A DNA stretch of 64,000 bases from Sinomonas cellulolyticus (GCF_014656475.1 NZ_BNCM01000017.1:1-64000), one strand, 5' to 3'. Shown: positions 50,173 through 59,597, numbered from the stretch's first letter. A program made the numbers and translations. The notes: generated by a model not told the origin, from the sequence alone.

Positions 50173-50931
50173 CTAGAGGAGCGCGACGAACGCGCGAGCG
50201 TCCTCAATGGTGATGTCGGAGTGGCGGCGCAGCATCTGGGCGGCGTCCTCGGCGTCGCCGATCTGGGCGAGGGCCTTGATCTCGTTGTAGATCTCGTCGT
50301 TGAGCATGTTGGAGGCGACCTCGAGCGTCTCGCGGCCGTTGCTCACAATCGCGCGGTAGCGGTACGGGAAGACCTGCGGGCGCGGCTCGTCACGATAGCT
50401 CTGGGAACTCTGAACCGCAGGCTCCGTGGGCTGCTCTGCCCTGCTGGCGGGGGCGGGGCGGTCCTGCGCGCCATGGCCGGTCCCGTGCTGCTGCTCCGGC
50501 TGCTGTTCCTCGGGCTGGGGACGCACGACGGCGCGCGGCGGCTCGGGCGCGGCGGGCGCCTCGGGTGCCGGCGCGGCGTCGCGCGCGGACTCGCCACGCC
50601 CCGCGTCAGGACCGGCGGCATGCCCTCCGTGGAACTGCTGGGGATAACGGTCCATGAGGATCACGGCGTTGCGTGCCTCCACGAGCCCCGCACCGGTGGC
50701 CTGACGGTACGCGGCTACGGCCTGGACGGTCAGGCCTCGGGCGATGAGCGAGTAGACCTCGCGGTGCTCTCCTTCCGTCAGCCGGGCGGAGGCTGCTGCA
50801 GCGGCGTCGGGGCCGCCGGACAGCGCGCCCTCGACGGAGGCCTTGCTGCGCTTCGCGCCGGCGCGGACCAGGAGAATGAGCGCCACGGCGACGGCTAGGA
50901 GGATCAGGAGCGGAGGCAGGAGGTTTTCCAT
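50173..50931 (-). CDS. membrane-anchored protein with L7/L12-C-terminal-like segment
   Basis: 252 aa. One N-terminal membrane helix (LLPPLLILLAVAVALILLV) anchors it. Residues about 62-95 (LIARGLTVQAVAAYRQATGA, GLVEARNAVILM) match the ribosomal L7/L12 C-terminal fold, a pattern seen in several actinobacterial membrane proteins. A long Pro/Gln/Glu linker follows, then a conserved helical C-terminal domain (ETLEVASNMLNDEIYNEIKA). Function unknown. It is transcribed away from dnaB. Confidence 0.75.
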   Translation of the reverse strand: MENLLPPLLILLAVAVALILLVRAGAKRSKASVEGALSGGPDAAAAASARLTEGEHREVYSLIARGLTVQAVAAYRQATGAGLVEARNAVILMDRYPQQFHGGHAAGPDAGRGESARDAAPAPEAPAAPEPPRAVVRPQPEEQQPEQQHGTGHGAQDRPAPASRAEQPTEPAVQSSQSYRDEPRPQVFPYRYRAIVSNGRETLEVASNMLNDEIYNEIKALAQIGDAEDAAQMLRRHSDITIEDARAFVALL

Positions 50932-51121
50932 CAGGGCTTCTCGGGTGGCGGCGTGTGCCTTTCCAGCGTAGTGCCTGCCGTGCGTGCGGGGCGAGGCAGC
51001 CGATAGATGTGCTGTGCGGCATAGAGGGTGGGCCCTCCCACCAAGTATGTGGCACAGCTCACATTCAGGCCGTTTCTATACGGGTGCGCGCATCTCTCTG
51101 CGCCGAGTGGTCTGCGCGGCC

Positions 51122-51278
51122 TGTGGATTGGAGCTGTGGAAAGTTTTTCTTGATCCACAGCGTGTCAACAGAGTTTCCGCAGGTCAGACGGTACTTCTTC
51201 TAGTCAGATTCAAGTTATCCACACTTGTCCACAGGTCCTGTGAACACTTACTGGCGGGTTACCCACACGTTGTCCACA
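51122..51278. promoter_or_regulatory. cluster of seven DnaA-box-like sites before dnaB
   Basis: TTATCCACA (51215-51223), TTGTCCACA (51225-51233 and 51270-51278), TTACCCACA (51259-51267) and TGATCCACA (51151-51159) lie on the plus strand. CAATCCACA (51122-51130) and CTTTCCACA (51135-51143) lie on the minus strand. All are within 157 bp of the gap between 50931 and dnaB. Such a density is expected for DnaA binding, for control of dnaB or titration of DnaA. Confidence 0.7.
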
Positions 51279-51382
51279 GCCGCGGTGGACGGCGGGCTTC
51301 ACGGCTGTCGGTGGGTGCGGATACGGTGTGCACGTCCCTCCGGAGGGCGCCCCCGCGGGCCTCCTGCCGGATGAAGCGCTAG

Positions 51383-54070
51383 GTGTCCGAGGTGTTGCCT
51401 GTGTCCACGTCCCACGTCGATTCCGCCCCGGCCTTCCGGGACTCGGACGCCGGCCGGACCCCGCCCCAGGACATCGTGGCCGAGCAGTCCGTCCTCGGCG
51501 GCATGATGCTCTCCAAGGACGCGATCGCGGACGTGGTCGAGGTACTCCGCGGCGTCGACTTCTACCGCCCGGCGCACGAGGCGATCTACGAGGCCATCAT
51601 CGACCTCTACGGCAAGGGCGAGCCCGCCGATGCCGTGACCGTCTCGGACGAGCTCACCAAGCGCGGCGAGATCAACCGGGTGGGCGGTCCGGCCTACCTC
51701 CACGAGCTCATCCAGTCCGTCCCCACCGCCGCCAACGCCGGCTACTACGCCGAGATCGTGGCCGAGCGCGCCGTCCTGCGCCGTCTCGTGAGTGCCGGGA
51801 CCAAGATCGTCCAGCTCGGCTACGGGCAGGACGGCGAGGTCGAGGACCTCGTCAACCAGGCCCAGGCCGAGGTGTACTCCGTGGCCGAGCGCCGCGCCGC
51901 GGAGGACTACGTGCCGCTCTCCCAGGTCATGGAGGGCGCCATGGACGAGATCGAGGCGGCCGGGCATCGCGGCGGCGGCCTCACGGGGGTGCCCACCGGC
52001 TTCTACGAGCTCGACGAGCTCACCCACGGCCTCCATCCGGGCCAGATGATCGTCATCGCCGCGCGACCCGCCGTCGGCAAGTCGACCTTCGCCCTCGACT
52101 TTGCACGCTCTGCGGCCATCAAGCACAAGATGGCCACCGTCTTCTTCTCTCTCGAGATGGGACGCAACGAGATCGCGATGCGCCTCATGAGCGCGGAGGC
52201 GTCCATCCAGCTCCAGGACCTGCGCCGCGGCTCGCTGCGGGACGAGCAGTGGTCCAAGATCGCCTCGGTGCTCGGCCCCCTGAACGAGTCCCCGCTCTTC
52301 ATCGACGACTCGCCCAACATGTCCCTCATGGAGATCCGTGCCAAGTGCCGTCGCCTCAAGCAGCAGCACGATCTCAAGCTCGTGGTGCTGGACTACCTCC
52401 AGCTCATGACCTCGGGCAAGAAGGTCGAGAGCCGCCAGCAGGAGGTCTCCGAGTTCTCCCGCGCCCTCAAGCTCCTCGCGAAGGAGCTCAACGTCCCCGT
52501 CATCGCGCTCTCCCAGCTGAACCGCGGATCCGAGCAGCGGCAGGACAAGCGGCCGATGGTTTCCGATCTGCGCGAGTCCGGCTGCCTCACGGCAGATACC
52601 CGTGTCCTGCGCTCGGACACGGGGGCCGAGACCACCTTGGGCGAGCTGTTCGCTTCCGGGGCAAAGGATGTCCCCGTGTGGGCTCTTGATGAGAGCCTCC
52701 GCTATGTTGAGCGACACCTCACGCATGTGTTCTCGACGGGGGTCAAGCCGGTGTATCGGCTCACCCTGGCATCTGGACGGACCGTGCGGGCAACTTCGAA
52801 CCACCCGTTCTTCACCTACGAGGGGTGGAAGCCCCTCGGCGATCTGGCGGCCGGCGATCGTCTGGGTGTTGCGCGGCACGTGAACGGCCCCTCAGAGCGG
52901 GCCGAATGGGACGACCGGCAGGTCATCATGCTCGCGCACCTCATCGGCGACGGGTCCTTCGTGCGCAGGCAGCCGATTCGCTATGCGACCAAGGACGAGG
53001 CCAACGTCACCTCAGTAACCGAGGCGGCAGCATACTTCGGCATTACGCCCATCCGAGACGACTATGCAGCGGCCCGCTGCTTAACCCTCCGGCTTCCCGC
53101 GCCGTTCCGTCTCACCCGTGGGAAGCGCAATCCGATTGCGGCATGGCTCGACGGTATGGGACTTTTCGGTGCGCGGAGCTACGAGAAATTCATCCCCCAA
53201 TCCGTCTTCGCGTTGCCGAAGCGGCAGATCGCGCTGTTCCTCAAGCACCTGTGGGCAACCGACGGCTCGGTCACGGTAAACAAGGCCGGAACAGCGGGAC
53301 GCGTGTACTACGGATCGACGTCACGACGGCTGGTTGACGACATTGCGCGCCTCCTCTTGCGGTTCGGCATCACCGCGCGGATCAGGATCGCTACCCCCAA
53401 GGCGGACTATCGCCCCGGCTACACCCTTGATGTCTCCGGTGCCGACGATCAGCGCCGCTTCCTCCAGGAAATTGGGGTCTCTGGCGAAAGGTCTGCGAAC
53501 GCGGAGAGGCTTCTGGACATTGTTCGCGCCACGACCGCCAACACGAACGTCGACACCGTCCCCAAGGCCGTCTGGGACGACGTACGCCGCGTGCTCGCCG
53601 AGAGCGGCATGACGCATCGCCAGTTCCAAGCTGCCCTCGGAAGCCAGTACTGCGGGTCCACCCTATTCAAAGTGTCGCCGTCTCGGGAACGGCTCTCGCG
53701 CGTGGCCGAGATCCTCGGGTCGGCGGACCTCGAGATCCAAGCACTCAATGATCTGTTCTGGGACACCCTGGTGAGCATTGAGCCCGACGGTGAGGAAGAG
53801 GTCTATGACGCGACGGTCCTCGGAAGCCACAACTTCATCGCCAATGGGATCGCCGTCCACAACTCCATCGAACAGGATGCGGACATGGTCATCCTGCTCC
53901 ACCGTGAGGATGTCTACAACAAGGAGTCACCCCGCGCGGGTGAGGCGGACATCCTCGTGGCCAAGCACCGCAACGGCCCGACCAAAGACATCGTGGTGGC
54001 ATTCCAGGGCCACTACTCGCGCTTCGCGAACATGGCGGCCGACTCCGGCGGCGAGGGCGGCGGGTTCTAG
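51383..54070 (+). CDS. dnaB: replicative DNA helicase DnaB with intein
   Basis: 895 codons encode a 468-aa helicase interrupted by a 427-aa intein. The helicase N domain (PQDIVAEQSVLGGMMLSKDA) and RecA-type motor are complete: Walker A ARPAVGKSTFALD, Walker B LVVLDYLQLM, and the DLRESG/SIEQDAD segment that the intein splits. It unwinds DNA ahead of the replisome as a hexamer. The insertion point is the conserved DnaB-b site also used by cyanobacterial DnaB inteins, next to the nucleotide site, so activity depends on splicing. GTG 51383 is used; GTG 51392 and 51401 are near alternatives. Confidence 0.97.
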   Translation: MSEVLPVSTSHVDSAPAFRDSDAGRTPPQDIVAEQSVLGGMMLSKDAIADVVEVLRGVDFYRPAHEAIYEAIIDLYGKGEPADAVTVSDELTKRGEINRVGGPAYLHELIQSVPTAANAGYYAEIVAERAVLRRLVSAGTKIVQLGYGQDGEVEDLVNQAQAEVYSVAERRAAEDYVPLSQVMEGAMDEIEAAGHRGGGLTGVPTGFYELDELTHGLHPGQMIVIAARPAVGKSTFALDFARSAAIKHKMATVFFSLEMGRNEIAMRLMSAEASIQLQDLRRGSLRDEQWSKIASVLGPLNESPLFIDDSPNMSLMEIRAKCRRLKQQHDLKLVVLDYLQLMTSGKKVESRQQEVSEFSRALKLLAKELNVPVIALSQLNRGSEQRQDKRPMVSDLRESGCLTADTRVLRSDTGAETTLGELFASGAKDVPVWALDESLRYVERHLTHVFSTGVKPVYRLTLASGRTVRATSNHPFFTYEGWKPLGDLAAGDRLGVARHVNGPSERAEWDDRQVIMLAHLIGDGSFVRRQPIRYATKDEANVTSVTEAAAYFGITPIRDDYAAARCLTLRLPAPFRLTRGKRNPIAAWLDGMGLFGARSYEKFIPQSVFALPKRQIALFLKHLWATDGSVTVNKAGTAGRVYYGSTSRRLVDDIARLLLRFGITARIRIATPKADYRPGYTLDVSGADDQRRFLQEIGVSGERSANAERLLDIVRATTANTNVDTVPKAVWDDVRRVLAESGMTHRQFQAALGSQYCGSTLFKVSPSRERLSRVAEILGSADLEIQALNDLFWDTLVSIEPDGEEEVYDATVLGSHNFIANGIAVHNSIEQDADMVILLHREDVYNKESPRAGEADILVAKHRNGPTKDIVVAFQGHYSRFANMAADSGGEGGGF
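52583..53863 (+). other. DnaB intein with LAGLIDADG-type endonuclease
   Basis: 427 residues from Cys1 (CLTADTRVLRSDTG) to the terminal His-Asn (FIANGIAVHN), followed by Ser as the first downstream extein residue, the normal set for splicing. Block B is present as RATSNHPFFTYEGW. The homing endonuclease motifs appear as LAHLIGDGSFV and LKHLWATDGSV, each with the acidic residue, so it may still be active. Base composition looks less GC-rich than the surrounding helicase code. Confidence 0.95.
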
Positions 54071-54231
54071 CGAATTGGCGACGGAGGGTCTGTATTGGGC
54101 GGGCGCTCACGTCTCCGTCGACGAGAGCGGGCGCCAAGCGCGTACCCAAAGCTTCTGTCCAAACCGCGGTGATCCATGCCACTCTGGTGGGGCCGGTCCG
54201 CTCGGGACGGCGCAGACTCGAGGGGGTGCCC

Positions 54232-55395
54232 GTGACGCAGCCGCGCCTCGAGGCAGCCCTCACTGTCTTCGACGACCCGACGGCCAAGGCGCGTGAGCTG
54301 CTCCGACTCCACCGCTCGTGGCGGTCCACGCTCGAGGTCCCGGGGCCGGTGCGGACAGTCGTGGCCCGGGCGTGGCAGCGGCAGGGTGCCGAACCGGCCT
54401 CCCGCCGCACGCTCGCCGATGCTGCGCTAGCGGAGCGTCGAGAACGGGCAGCCGCCCTCTCCTCGGTGCTTCCCCTCCTCAGGGACCGGCTTATGCCGCT
54501 CGCTGCCGAGGCCGGCAACGAGCTCGTGGTGAGCGACGACGAGGGCTACGTCCTGTGGGTGAGCGGCCCCGCGGCGGTGCGCCGCAAGAGCGAGCAGCTC
54601 GGATTCATTCAGGGGGCCCGTTGGCGCGAGCGGGACGTCGGCGTCAATTCCTTGGGCACCGCGATGGAGGAGCGGCGACCAGTCCAGATCTTCGGGCCCG
54701 AGCACGGCGCCGAGGAGCAGCACACGTGGGTGTGTACGAGCGCTCCGATCCTCGGGCCCAAGTCCGGCGCGCCGCTCGGCGTCGTCACACTCTCCGGCTC
54801 GTACCGCACCGCCCATCCGCACACGCTCTCGCTCGTGAGCATGACCGCGCGCGAGGCGATGGACCTCCTGGGACGCGAGCACGACGGCGAACTTCGCCGC
54901 CTCGCGCTCCTGGCGGGAGGCGGCTCGGGCGTGGTCGGGCGGCGTCTCGTGGTGGACGACGCCGGCTGGGTAGCCGTCGCCGACGGGTTCGGGGTCGGGG
55001 ACCGGATACGCCTCCCGGCCGGTCTGGCGGACGGCGTTCACTGGGTGTCCGGTGTGGGGCAGATGCGGGCCGAGCGCCTCGACGGAGGCTGGGTCCTGCA
55101 CCCTGCCCATGGCCGAGCCGAGCTGCACCTCAAACCCGGGCCGCCGCCGTCGGCCGTCCTCGGATCCGCAGGCGGGGAGACCGAGATCCCGCTGACGGCG
55201 AGGCACTTCGAGCTGTTGGCGCTCCTTGCCGAGCAACCGCATGGACTGGAGTCGCGGGAGGTTCTTGCCCGCCTCAAGGGGGTCCAGACGGAGGTCACCG
55301 TCCGTGCTGAGTTCTCACGCCTGCGCAAGCGGCTCGGCGGCCTCATCGAGAGTCGGCCGTACCGCCTGACGGTGCCCGCCGTCGTCGTGCGCTGA
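54232..55395 (+). CDS. GAF-domain transcriptional regulator
   Basis: 387 aa. An N-terminal helical region is followed by a GAF domain with the AcoR-type pattern GFIQGARWRERDVGVNSLGT and HTWVCTSAPILGPKSGAPLG. The C-terminal 80 residues form a winged helix-like output (LTARHFELLALLAEQPHGLE, then VRAEFSRLRKRLGGLIESRP). It lacks a sigma-54 AAA domain, as is usual in actinobacterial members. GTG 54232 has GAGGGGG upstream; GTG 54226 is also possible. It lies just before the 21-bp repeats and the FAD monooxygenase it probably controls. Confidence 0.85.
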   Translation: MTQPRLEAALTVFDDPTAKARELLRLHRSWRSTLEVPGPVRTVVARAWQRQGAEPASRRTLADAALAERRERAAALSSVLPLLRDRLMPLAAEAGNELVVSDDEGYVLWVSGPAAVRRKSEQLGFIQGARWRERDVGVNSLGTAMEERRPVQIFGPEHGAEEQHTWVCTSAPILGPKSGAPLGVVTLSGSYRTAHPHTLSLVSMTAREAMDLLGREHDGELRRLALLAGGGSGVVGRRLVVDDAGWVAVADGFGVGDRIRLPAGLADGVHWVSGVGQMRAERLDGGWVLHPAHGRAELHLKPGPPPSAVLGSAGGETEIPLTARHFELLALLAEQPHGLESREVLARLKGVQTEVTVRAEFSRLRKRLGGLIESRPYRLTVPAVVVR

Positions 55396-55401
55396 CCCAA
55401 G

Positions 55402-55485
55402 GCGACCCCGCATCGCAGGGAAGTGACCCCTCATCGCGGGCAAGTGACCCCGCATAGCAGGGAAGTGACCCCCCATCGTTGCGGG
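55402..55485 (+). repeat. four tandem 21-bp repeats
   Basis: Four units of exactly 21 bp share GTGACCCC-N-CATCGC (the first starts GCGACCCC; one has CATAGC). Two inverted half-copies (TTGCGGGGTC) follow by 55510. The period is two helical turns, so the cores face the same side of the DNA. They lie between a regulator gene and its likely target. Confidence 0.75.
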
Positions 55486-55606
55486 GTCGCGTCCCGTCGG
55501 TTGCGGGGTCCTTGGCCACGGCTGCAACGTTCTGCAACGCTCCCGCAGATGTGACGCACGCCATACGTTCGTACGCATCGACCCAGGCGTTCAAAGGAGA
55601 AGTGCG

Positions 55607-57394
55607 ATGAGTGATGCAGCACTGCAGGGTGCGAGGACGTGGTTCGCGGACCTCGAGGAGGCGTTCGCCGCGGGCGACGTCGGGGCAGCGGCCTCGCTGT
55701 TCGGCGATGAGAGCTACTGGCGCGACCTGGCCAGCCTCACCTGGAACATCCACACCGCCGAGGGCCGGCGGGAAATCGAGGCCATGCTGGCCGCCGTCGG
55801 CCCAGAAGCCTGGCCCCGTGAGCTCGAGGTGACGAGTGCGAGTGAGGCAGACGGCGTGACCGAGGCCTGGTACACCTTCCGGAACAAGGCGTTCCACGGA
55901 AAGGGGCTCGTGCGCCTGCGCGACGGGAAGGCGTGGACGTTCCTTTCCAGCGCGCAGGGTCTCAACGACTTCCCGGAGCCCTCCGGGCCGCGGCGTGAGC
56001 GCGGGGCGGAGCACGGCGTCAACGCCTCGACGCACAACTGGCTGGACCGCCGCACCGCTCGCGCGGAGACGTTCGGCATCGACGAGCAGCCCTATGTGCT
56101 CGTGGTGGGCGGCGGGCAGGGTGGGATCGGGCTGGCCGCCCGGCTCAAGCGCCTCGGGGTCCCGGCCCTCGTCATCGACAAGCACCCGCGGCCGGGGGAC
56201 CAGTGGCGTTCGCGGTACCACTCGCTGTGCCTCCACGACCCGGTCTGGTACGACCACATGCCCTACCTGCCCTTCCCGGACCACTGGCCGGTCTTCACCC
56301 CCAAGGACAAGATGGGCGACTGGCTCGAGCACTACACCCACCTGATGGAACTGGACTACTGGTCCAACACCGAGGCCACGGGCGCGAGCTTCGACCAGGA
56401 CGCCGGCCGGTGGACCGTCCGCGTCACCCGCGAGGGGCGGGAACTCACCCTCACCCCGACGCACCTCGTCATGGCGACCGGCATGTCCGGTATCCCCAGC
56501 ATCCCGACGCTGCCGGGCCAGGACGTCTTCCGCGGCGACCAGCACCACTCCTCCCAGCACCCCGGCGGGGCGGAGTACGCGGGCAAGAAGGTCGTGGTGG
56601 TCGGATCGAACAACTCGGCGCACGACATCTGCGCCGACCTGTGGCAGAACGGGGCCGAGCCGACCATGCTCCAGCGCTCGAGCACCCACATCGTCAAGTC
56701 TGACTCGCTCATGGAGGTGGTCCTCGGGCCGCTCTACTCCGAGGAGGCCCTGGCCAACGGGATCGACCACGAGACTGCGGACCTCATCTTCGCCTCCATC
56801 CCGTACAAGGTCCTGCCAGACTTCCAGCGGCCAGCCTTCGATGAGATCCGCGAGCGGGACAGGGACTTCTACGACAGCCTCGAGCAGGCCGGCTTCCAGC
56901 TGGACTTCGGCGACGACGACTCGGGCCTCTTCCTCAAGTACCTCCGCCGCGGCTCGGGCTACTACATCAACATCGGCGCCTCCGAGCTCATCGCGAAGGG
57001 CGCCATCCGGCTCGCGAACGGCCAGGTCTCCCACCTCGAGGAGGACGCGGTGGTGCTCGACGACGGCACGCGCCTCGAGGCGGACGCCGTGGTCTACGCG
57101 ACGGGATACGGCTCGATGAACGGCTGGGCCGCCAAGCTCATCTCGCAGGAGGTCGCGGACAAGGTCGGCAAGTGCTGGGGCCTCGGCTCCGACACGACCA
57201 AGGACCCCGGGCCGTGGCAGGGCGAGCTGCGCAACATGTGGAAGCCCACCCGGCAGGAGAACCTCTGGTTCCACGGCGGCAACCTGCACCAGTCGCGGCA
57301 CTACTCGAAGTACCTCGCCCTCCAGCTCAAGGCACGGCTTGAGGGCCTCGACACCCCCGTCTACGCGCTCGCGGAGACGTTCCACACCCACTGA
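55607..57394 (+). CDS. FAD-dependent monooxygenase with N-terminal NTF2-like domain
   Basis: 595 aa. Residues 1-125 resemble an NTF2/SnoaL-like domain (WFADLEEAFAAGDVGAAASL, EAWYTFRNKAFHGKGLVRLR). From about 160 the flavin-containing monooxygenase begins: FAD site VLVVGGGQGGIGLAARLKRL, then GDQWRSRYHSLCLHDPVWYD, NADPH site KVVVVGSNNSAHDICADLW and closing DAVVYATGYGSMNGWAAKL. Relatives oxygenate ketones, amines or sulfur compounds. ATG 55607 follows AAAGGAGAAG. It sits behind a GAF regulator and 21-bp repeats. Substrate unknown. Confidence 0.9.
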   Translation: MSDAALQGARTWFADLEEAFAAGDVGAAASLFGDESYWRDLASLTWNIHTAEGRREIEAMLAAVGPEAWPRELEVTSASEADGVTEAWYTFRNKAFHGKGLVRLRDGKAWTFLSSAQGLNDFPEPSGPRRERGAEHGVNASTHNWLDRRTARAETFGIDEQPYVLVVGGGQGGIGLAARLKRLGVPALVIDKHPRPGDQWRSRYHSLCLHDPVWYDHMPYLPFPDHWPVFTPKDKMGDWLEHYTHLMELDYWSNTEATGASFDQDAGRWTVRVTREGRELTLTPTHLVMATGMSGIPSIPTLPGQDVFRGDQHHSSQHPGGAEYAGKKVVVVGSNNSAHDICADLWQNGAEPTMLQRSSTHIVKSDSLMEVVLGPLYSEEALANGIDHETADLIFASIPYKVLPDFQRPAFDEIRERDRDFYDSLEQAGFQLDFGDDDSGLFLKYLRRGSGYYINIGASELIAKGAIRLANGQVSHLEEDAVVLDDGTRLEADAVVYATGYGSMNGWAAKLISQEVADKVGKCWGLGSDTTKDPGPWQGELRNMWKPTRQENLWFHGGNLHQSRHYSKYLALQLKARLEGLDTPVYALAETFHTH

Positions 57395-57409
57395 TCGCGG
57401 CAGTGGCAG

Positions 57410-57460
57410 GCACGACGGCGCGGTGCCGGGTCAGCGGTGGCCGGCGCCGCGCCGTCGTGC
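57410..57460. terminator. bidirectional hairpin with GCACGACGGCGCGG arms
   Basis: Arms 57410-57423 and 57447-57460 pair perfectly over 14 bp, with an inner GCCGG/CCGGC stem. It separates convergent genes. The same arms recur at 59598-59648. Confidence 0.75.
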
Positions 57461-57501
57461 GTGCCTCCCATCTGGGCGCCGTCCGCAGGGCCCCACGCGC
57501 C

Positions 57502-57861
57502 TCAGGAGACGCAGAGGCAGAACGGGTGGCCCGCAGGGTCGAGGAAGACGCGGAAGGTCGTGCCGGGCTGATGTTCGGCCTTGGCGGCGCCGAGGGCGAG
57601 GACGGCCTGCTCGGCGTCGTCGAGATCGTCCACCATCACGTCGAGGTGCATCTGCTGGGGGACCTCCTGCCCGGGCCACTGGGGCGCCTGGTAGCCTTCC
57701 ACGCCCTGGAAGGAGATGCACTGGCCGTGGTCGGCCCGGATCTGGCCCCACCCGGCGGACGCCTCCTCGACCGTCCAGTCCAGAAGGGCCGCGTAGAACC
57801 GTGCGAGGGCCGCGGGGTCGGGGCAGTCGATGACGACATTGGGGAAGCGTGCGATAGCCAT
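57502..57861 (-). CDS. VOC (glyoxalase-like) family protein
   Basis: 119 aa, a single VOC domain pair: NVVIDCPDPAALARFYAALL, then QQMHLDVMVDDLDDAEQAVL, and the closing RVFLDPAGHPFCLC. Metal ligands of the fold (His in HLDV, Glu/Asp positions) are only partly kept, so the function may be binding rather than catalysis. ATG 57861 is the natural family start. Confidence 0.88.
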   Translation of the reverse strand: MAIARFPNVVIDCPDPAALARFYAALLDWTVEEASAGWGQIRADHGQCISFQGVEGYQAPQWPGQEVPQQMHLDVMVDDLDDAEQAVLALGAAKAEHQPGTTFRVFLDPAGHPFCLCVS

Positions 57862-58134
57862 GTGCTCAACCTACGGCGCCCTGCGGACAGGATGTGTCCG
57901 CTGCTGTCCCGCCGAAGCACTATGACGCCTATCACTCCCCTCCGTGGCCGCCGCTACGTTGCGCCCACGTTTCAGGAAACCCACCAAAGGACAGAAGTTG
58001 CACCACAGGAAACGGAATTGGGCACTCACACCGAAGAAACTGGCTCGGACTGTGCGATGCTCTGTGCCCGGCGAGGCGGAATAGGTTCACGATGGAACCC
58101 GCCATCTGACCCCCGTGACATGGAAGTGAGCCTC

Positions 58135-59565
58135 ATGGCTTCCCAACCCCAACTCCACAAATCCCTCAAGCCCCGCCACTTGTCGATGATCGCCATCGCG
58201 GGCGTCATCGGCGCCGGGCTCTTCGTCGGCTCCGGCGCCGCGATCCATCAGGCCGGTCCCGGAATCCTCCTCGCCTATGCCGCCGCGGGCGTCGTCGTCA
58301 TCCTCGTGATGCGCATGCTCGGCGAGATGGCCGCGGCGAACCCCGAGACGGGCTCCTTCTCGGCCTACGCGGACAAGGCCCTCGGGCGCTGGGCCGGCTT
58401 CAGCATCGGCTGGCTCTACGCCTGGTTCTGGATCATCGTCCTGGGCATCGAGGCCACGGCCGGCGCCGCGATCATGCACCGGTGGCTCCCCGGCGTGGAC
58501 CAGTGGGTGTGGGCGCTCGTGCTGATGATCGCCCTGACGCTGACCAACGTGTGGAGCGTGAAGTCGTACGGCGAGTTCGAGTTCTGGTTCGCCTCGGTCA
58601 AGGTGACCGCCATCGTGCTGTTCCTCATCGCGGGCATCGCCGCGATCTTGGGCCTCATCCCGGGCGTGCCGGCTCCGGGGACCACCAACCTCCTCGGCCA
58701 CGGCGGCCTGATGCCGAACGGCGCCGGAGCCGTCCTCGCGGGCATCCTGGTCGTGGTCTTCTCGTTCTTCGGTGCCGAGATCGCCACGATCGCCGCCGGC
58801 GAGTCGGCGGACCCCGTGAGCGCGGTCCGCAAGGCCGTCAACTCGGTCGTGTGGCGCATCCTGGTGTTCTACATCGGCTCCATGGCCATCGTCGTGACCC
58901 TCCTGCCGTGGGATGACGCCTCCGTGGCCAAGAGCCCCTACGTGGCCGTGATCGAACGCTTCGGAATCCCGGGAGCGGCGACCATCATGGACATCGTCGT
59001 CCTCACGTCCGTCCTCTCGTGCCTCAACTCCGGCCTCTACACGGCCAGCCGCATGATCTTCTCGCTCTCGACCCGCGGCGACGCCCCCGCGTCCTGGGGC
59101 CGCATCTCCGGCCGCGGCGTGCCGGTCCGCTCTGTCCTCGTCTCGACCGTCGTCGGGTTCATCACCGTGGGACTGAACTACCTCTGGCCGGACACGGTCT
59201 TCCTCTTCCTCGTGAACACGTCGGGCGCGATCGCCCTGTTCGTGTGGCTCGTCATCTCGGCCTCGCAGCTCGTGCTGCGACGCCGCGCCGACGCCGCGGG
59301 GACCAAGCTCGAGATCCGGATGTGGCTGTTCCCGTACCTGACGTGGGCCTCCATCATCGCGATCGTCGCCCTGCTCGTGGGGATGCTGTTCCTCGACGAC
59401 ACCCGTGACGAGCTGATCCTCTCCGCCGCGCTGGCCGCCCTGGTCATTGCGATCGGCGTCCTGAGGTACCGGCGCCGCGGCGTGGCTGCGCGCCCGCACA
59501 CCACGGCGGACGACGACGCCGAGCTCCTCGAGGAGGACGCCGAGGCCCACGGCCACGGGGCGTAG
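58135..59565 (+). CDS. APC-family amino-acid permease (GabP-like)
   Basis: 476 aa, 12 helices. Signature parts are LKPRHLSMIAIAGVIGAGLF at helix 1, EMAAANPETGSFSAYADKAL, the GWLYAWFWIIVLGIEATAGA stretch and VVFSFFGAEIATIAAGESAD in helix 6. These match the amino acid transporter family of GABA, proline and aromatic amino-acid permeases. The C-terminal tail is acidic and histidine-rich. ATG 58135 follows GGAAGTGAG. The 270-bp gap upstream contains no gene that I can support. Confidence 0.92.
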   Translation: MASQPQLHKSLKPRHLSMIAIAGVIGAGLFVGSGAAIHQAGPGILLAYAAAGVVVILVMRMLGEMAAANPETGSFSAYADKALGRWAGFSIGWLYAWFWIIVLGIEATAGAAIMHRWLPGVDQWVWALVLMIALTLTNVWSVKSYGEFEFWFASVKVTAIVLFLIAGIAAILGLIPGVPAPGTTNLLGHGGLMPNGAGAVLAGILVVVFSFFGAEIATIAAGESADPVSAVRKAVNSVVWRILVFYIGSMAIVVTLLPWDDASVAKSPYVAVIERFGIPGAATIMDIVVLTSVLSCLNSGLYTASRMIFSLSTRGDAPASWGRISGRGVPVRSVLVSTVVGFITVGLNYLWPDTVFLFLVNTSGAIALFVWLVISASQLVLRRRADAAGTKLEIRMWLFPYLTWASIIAIVALLVGMLFLDDTRDELILSAALAALVIAIGVLRYRRRGVAARPHTTADDDAELLEEDAEAHGHGA

Positions 59566-59597
59566 CCTCCCTCCGCACCGCAGCAGCGCGGTGGTGC

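Noticed and set aside
51122-51278. Chromosomal origin of replication
   Set aside because: DnaA boxes are present, but dnaA and dnaN, which flank oriC in actinobacteria, are absent and no AT-rich unwinding region is seen.
55402-55485. Short CRISPR array
   Set aside because: Units are 21 bp head to tail with no spacers and no cas genes nearby.
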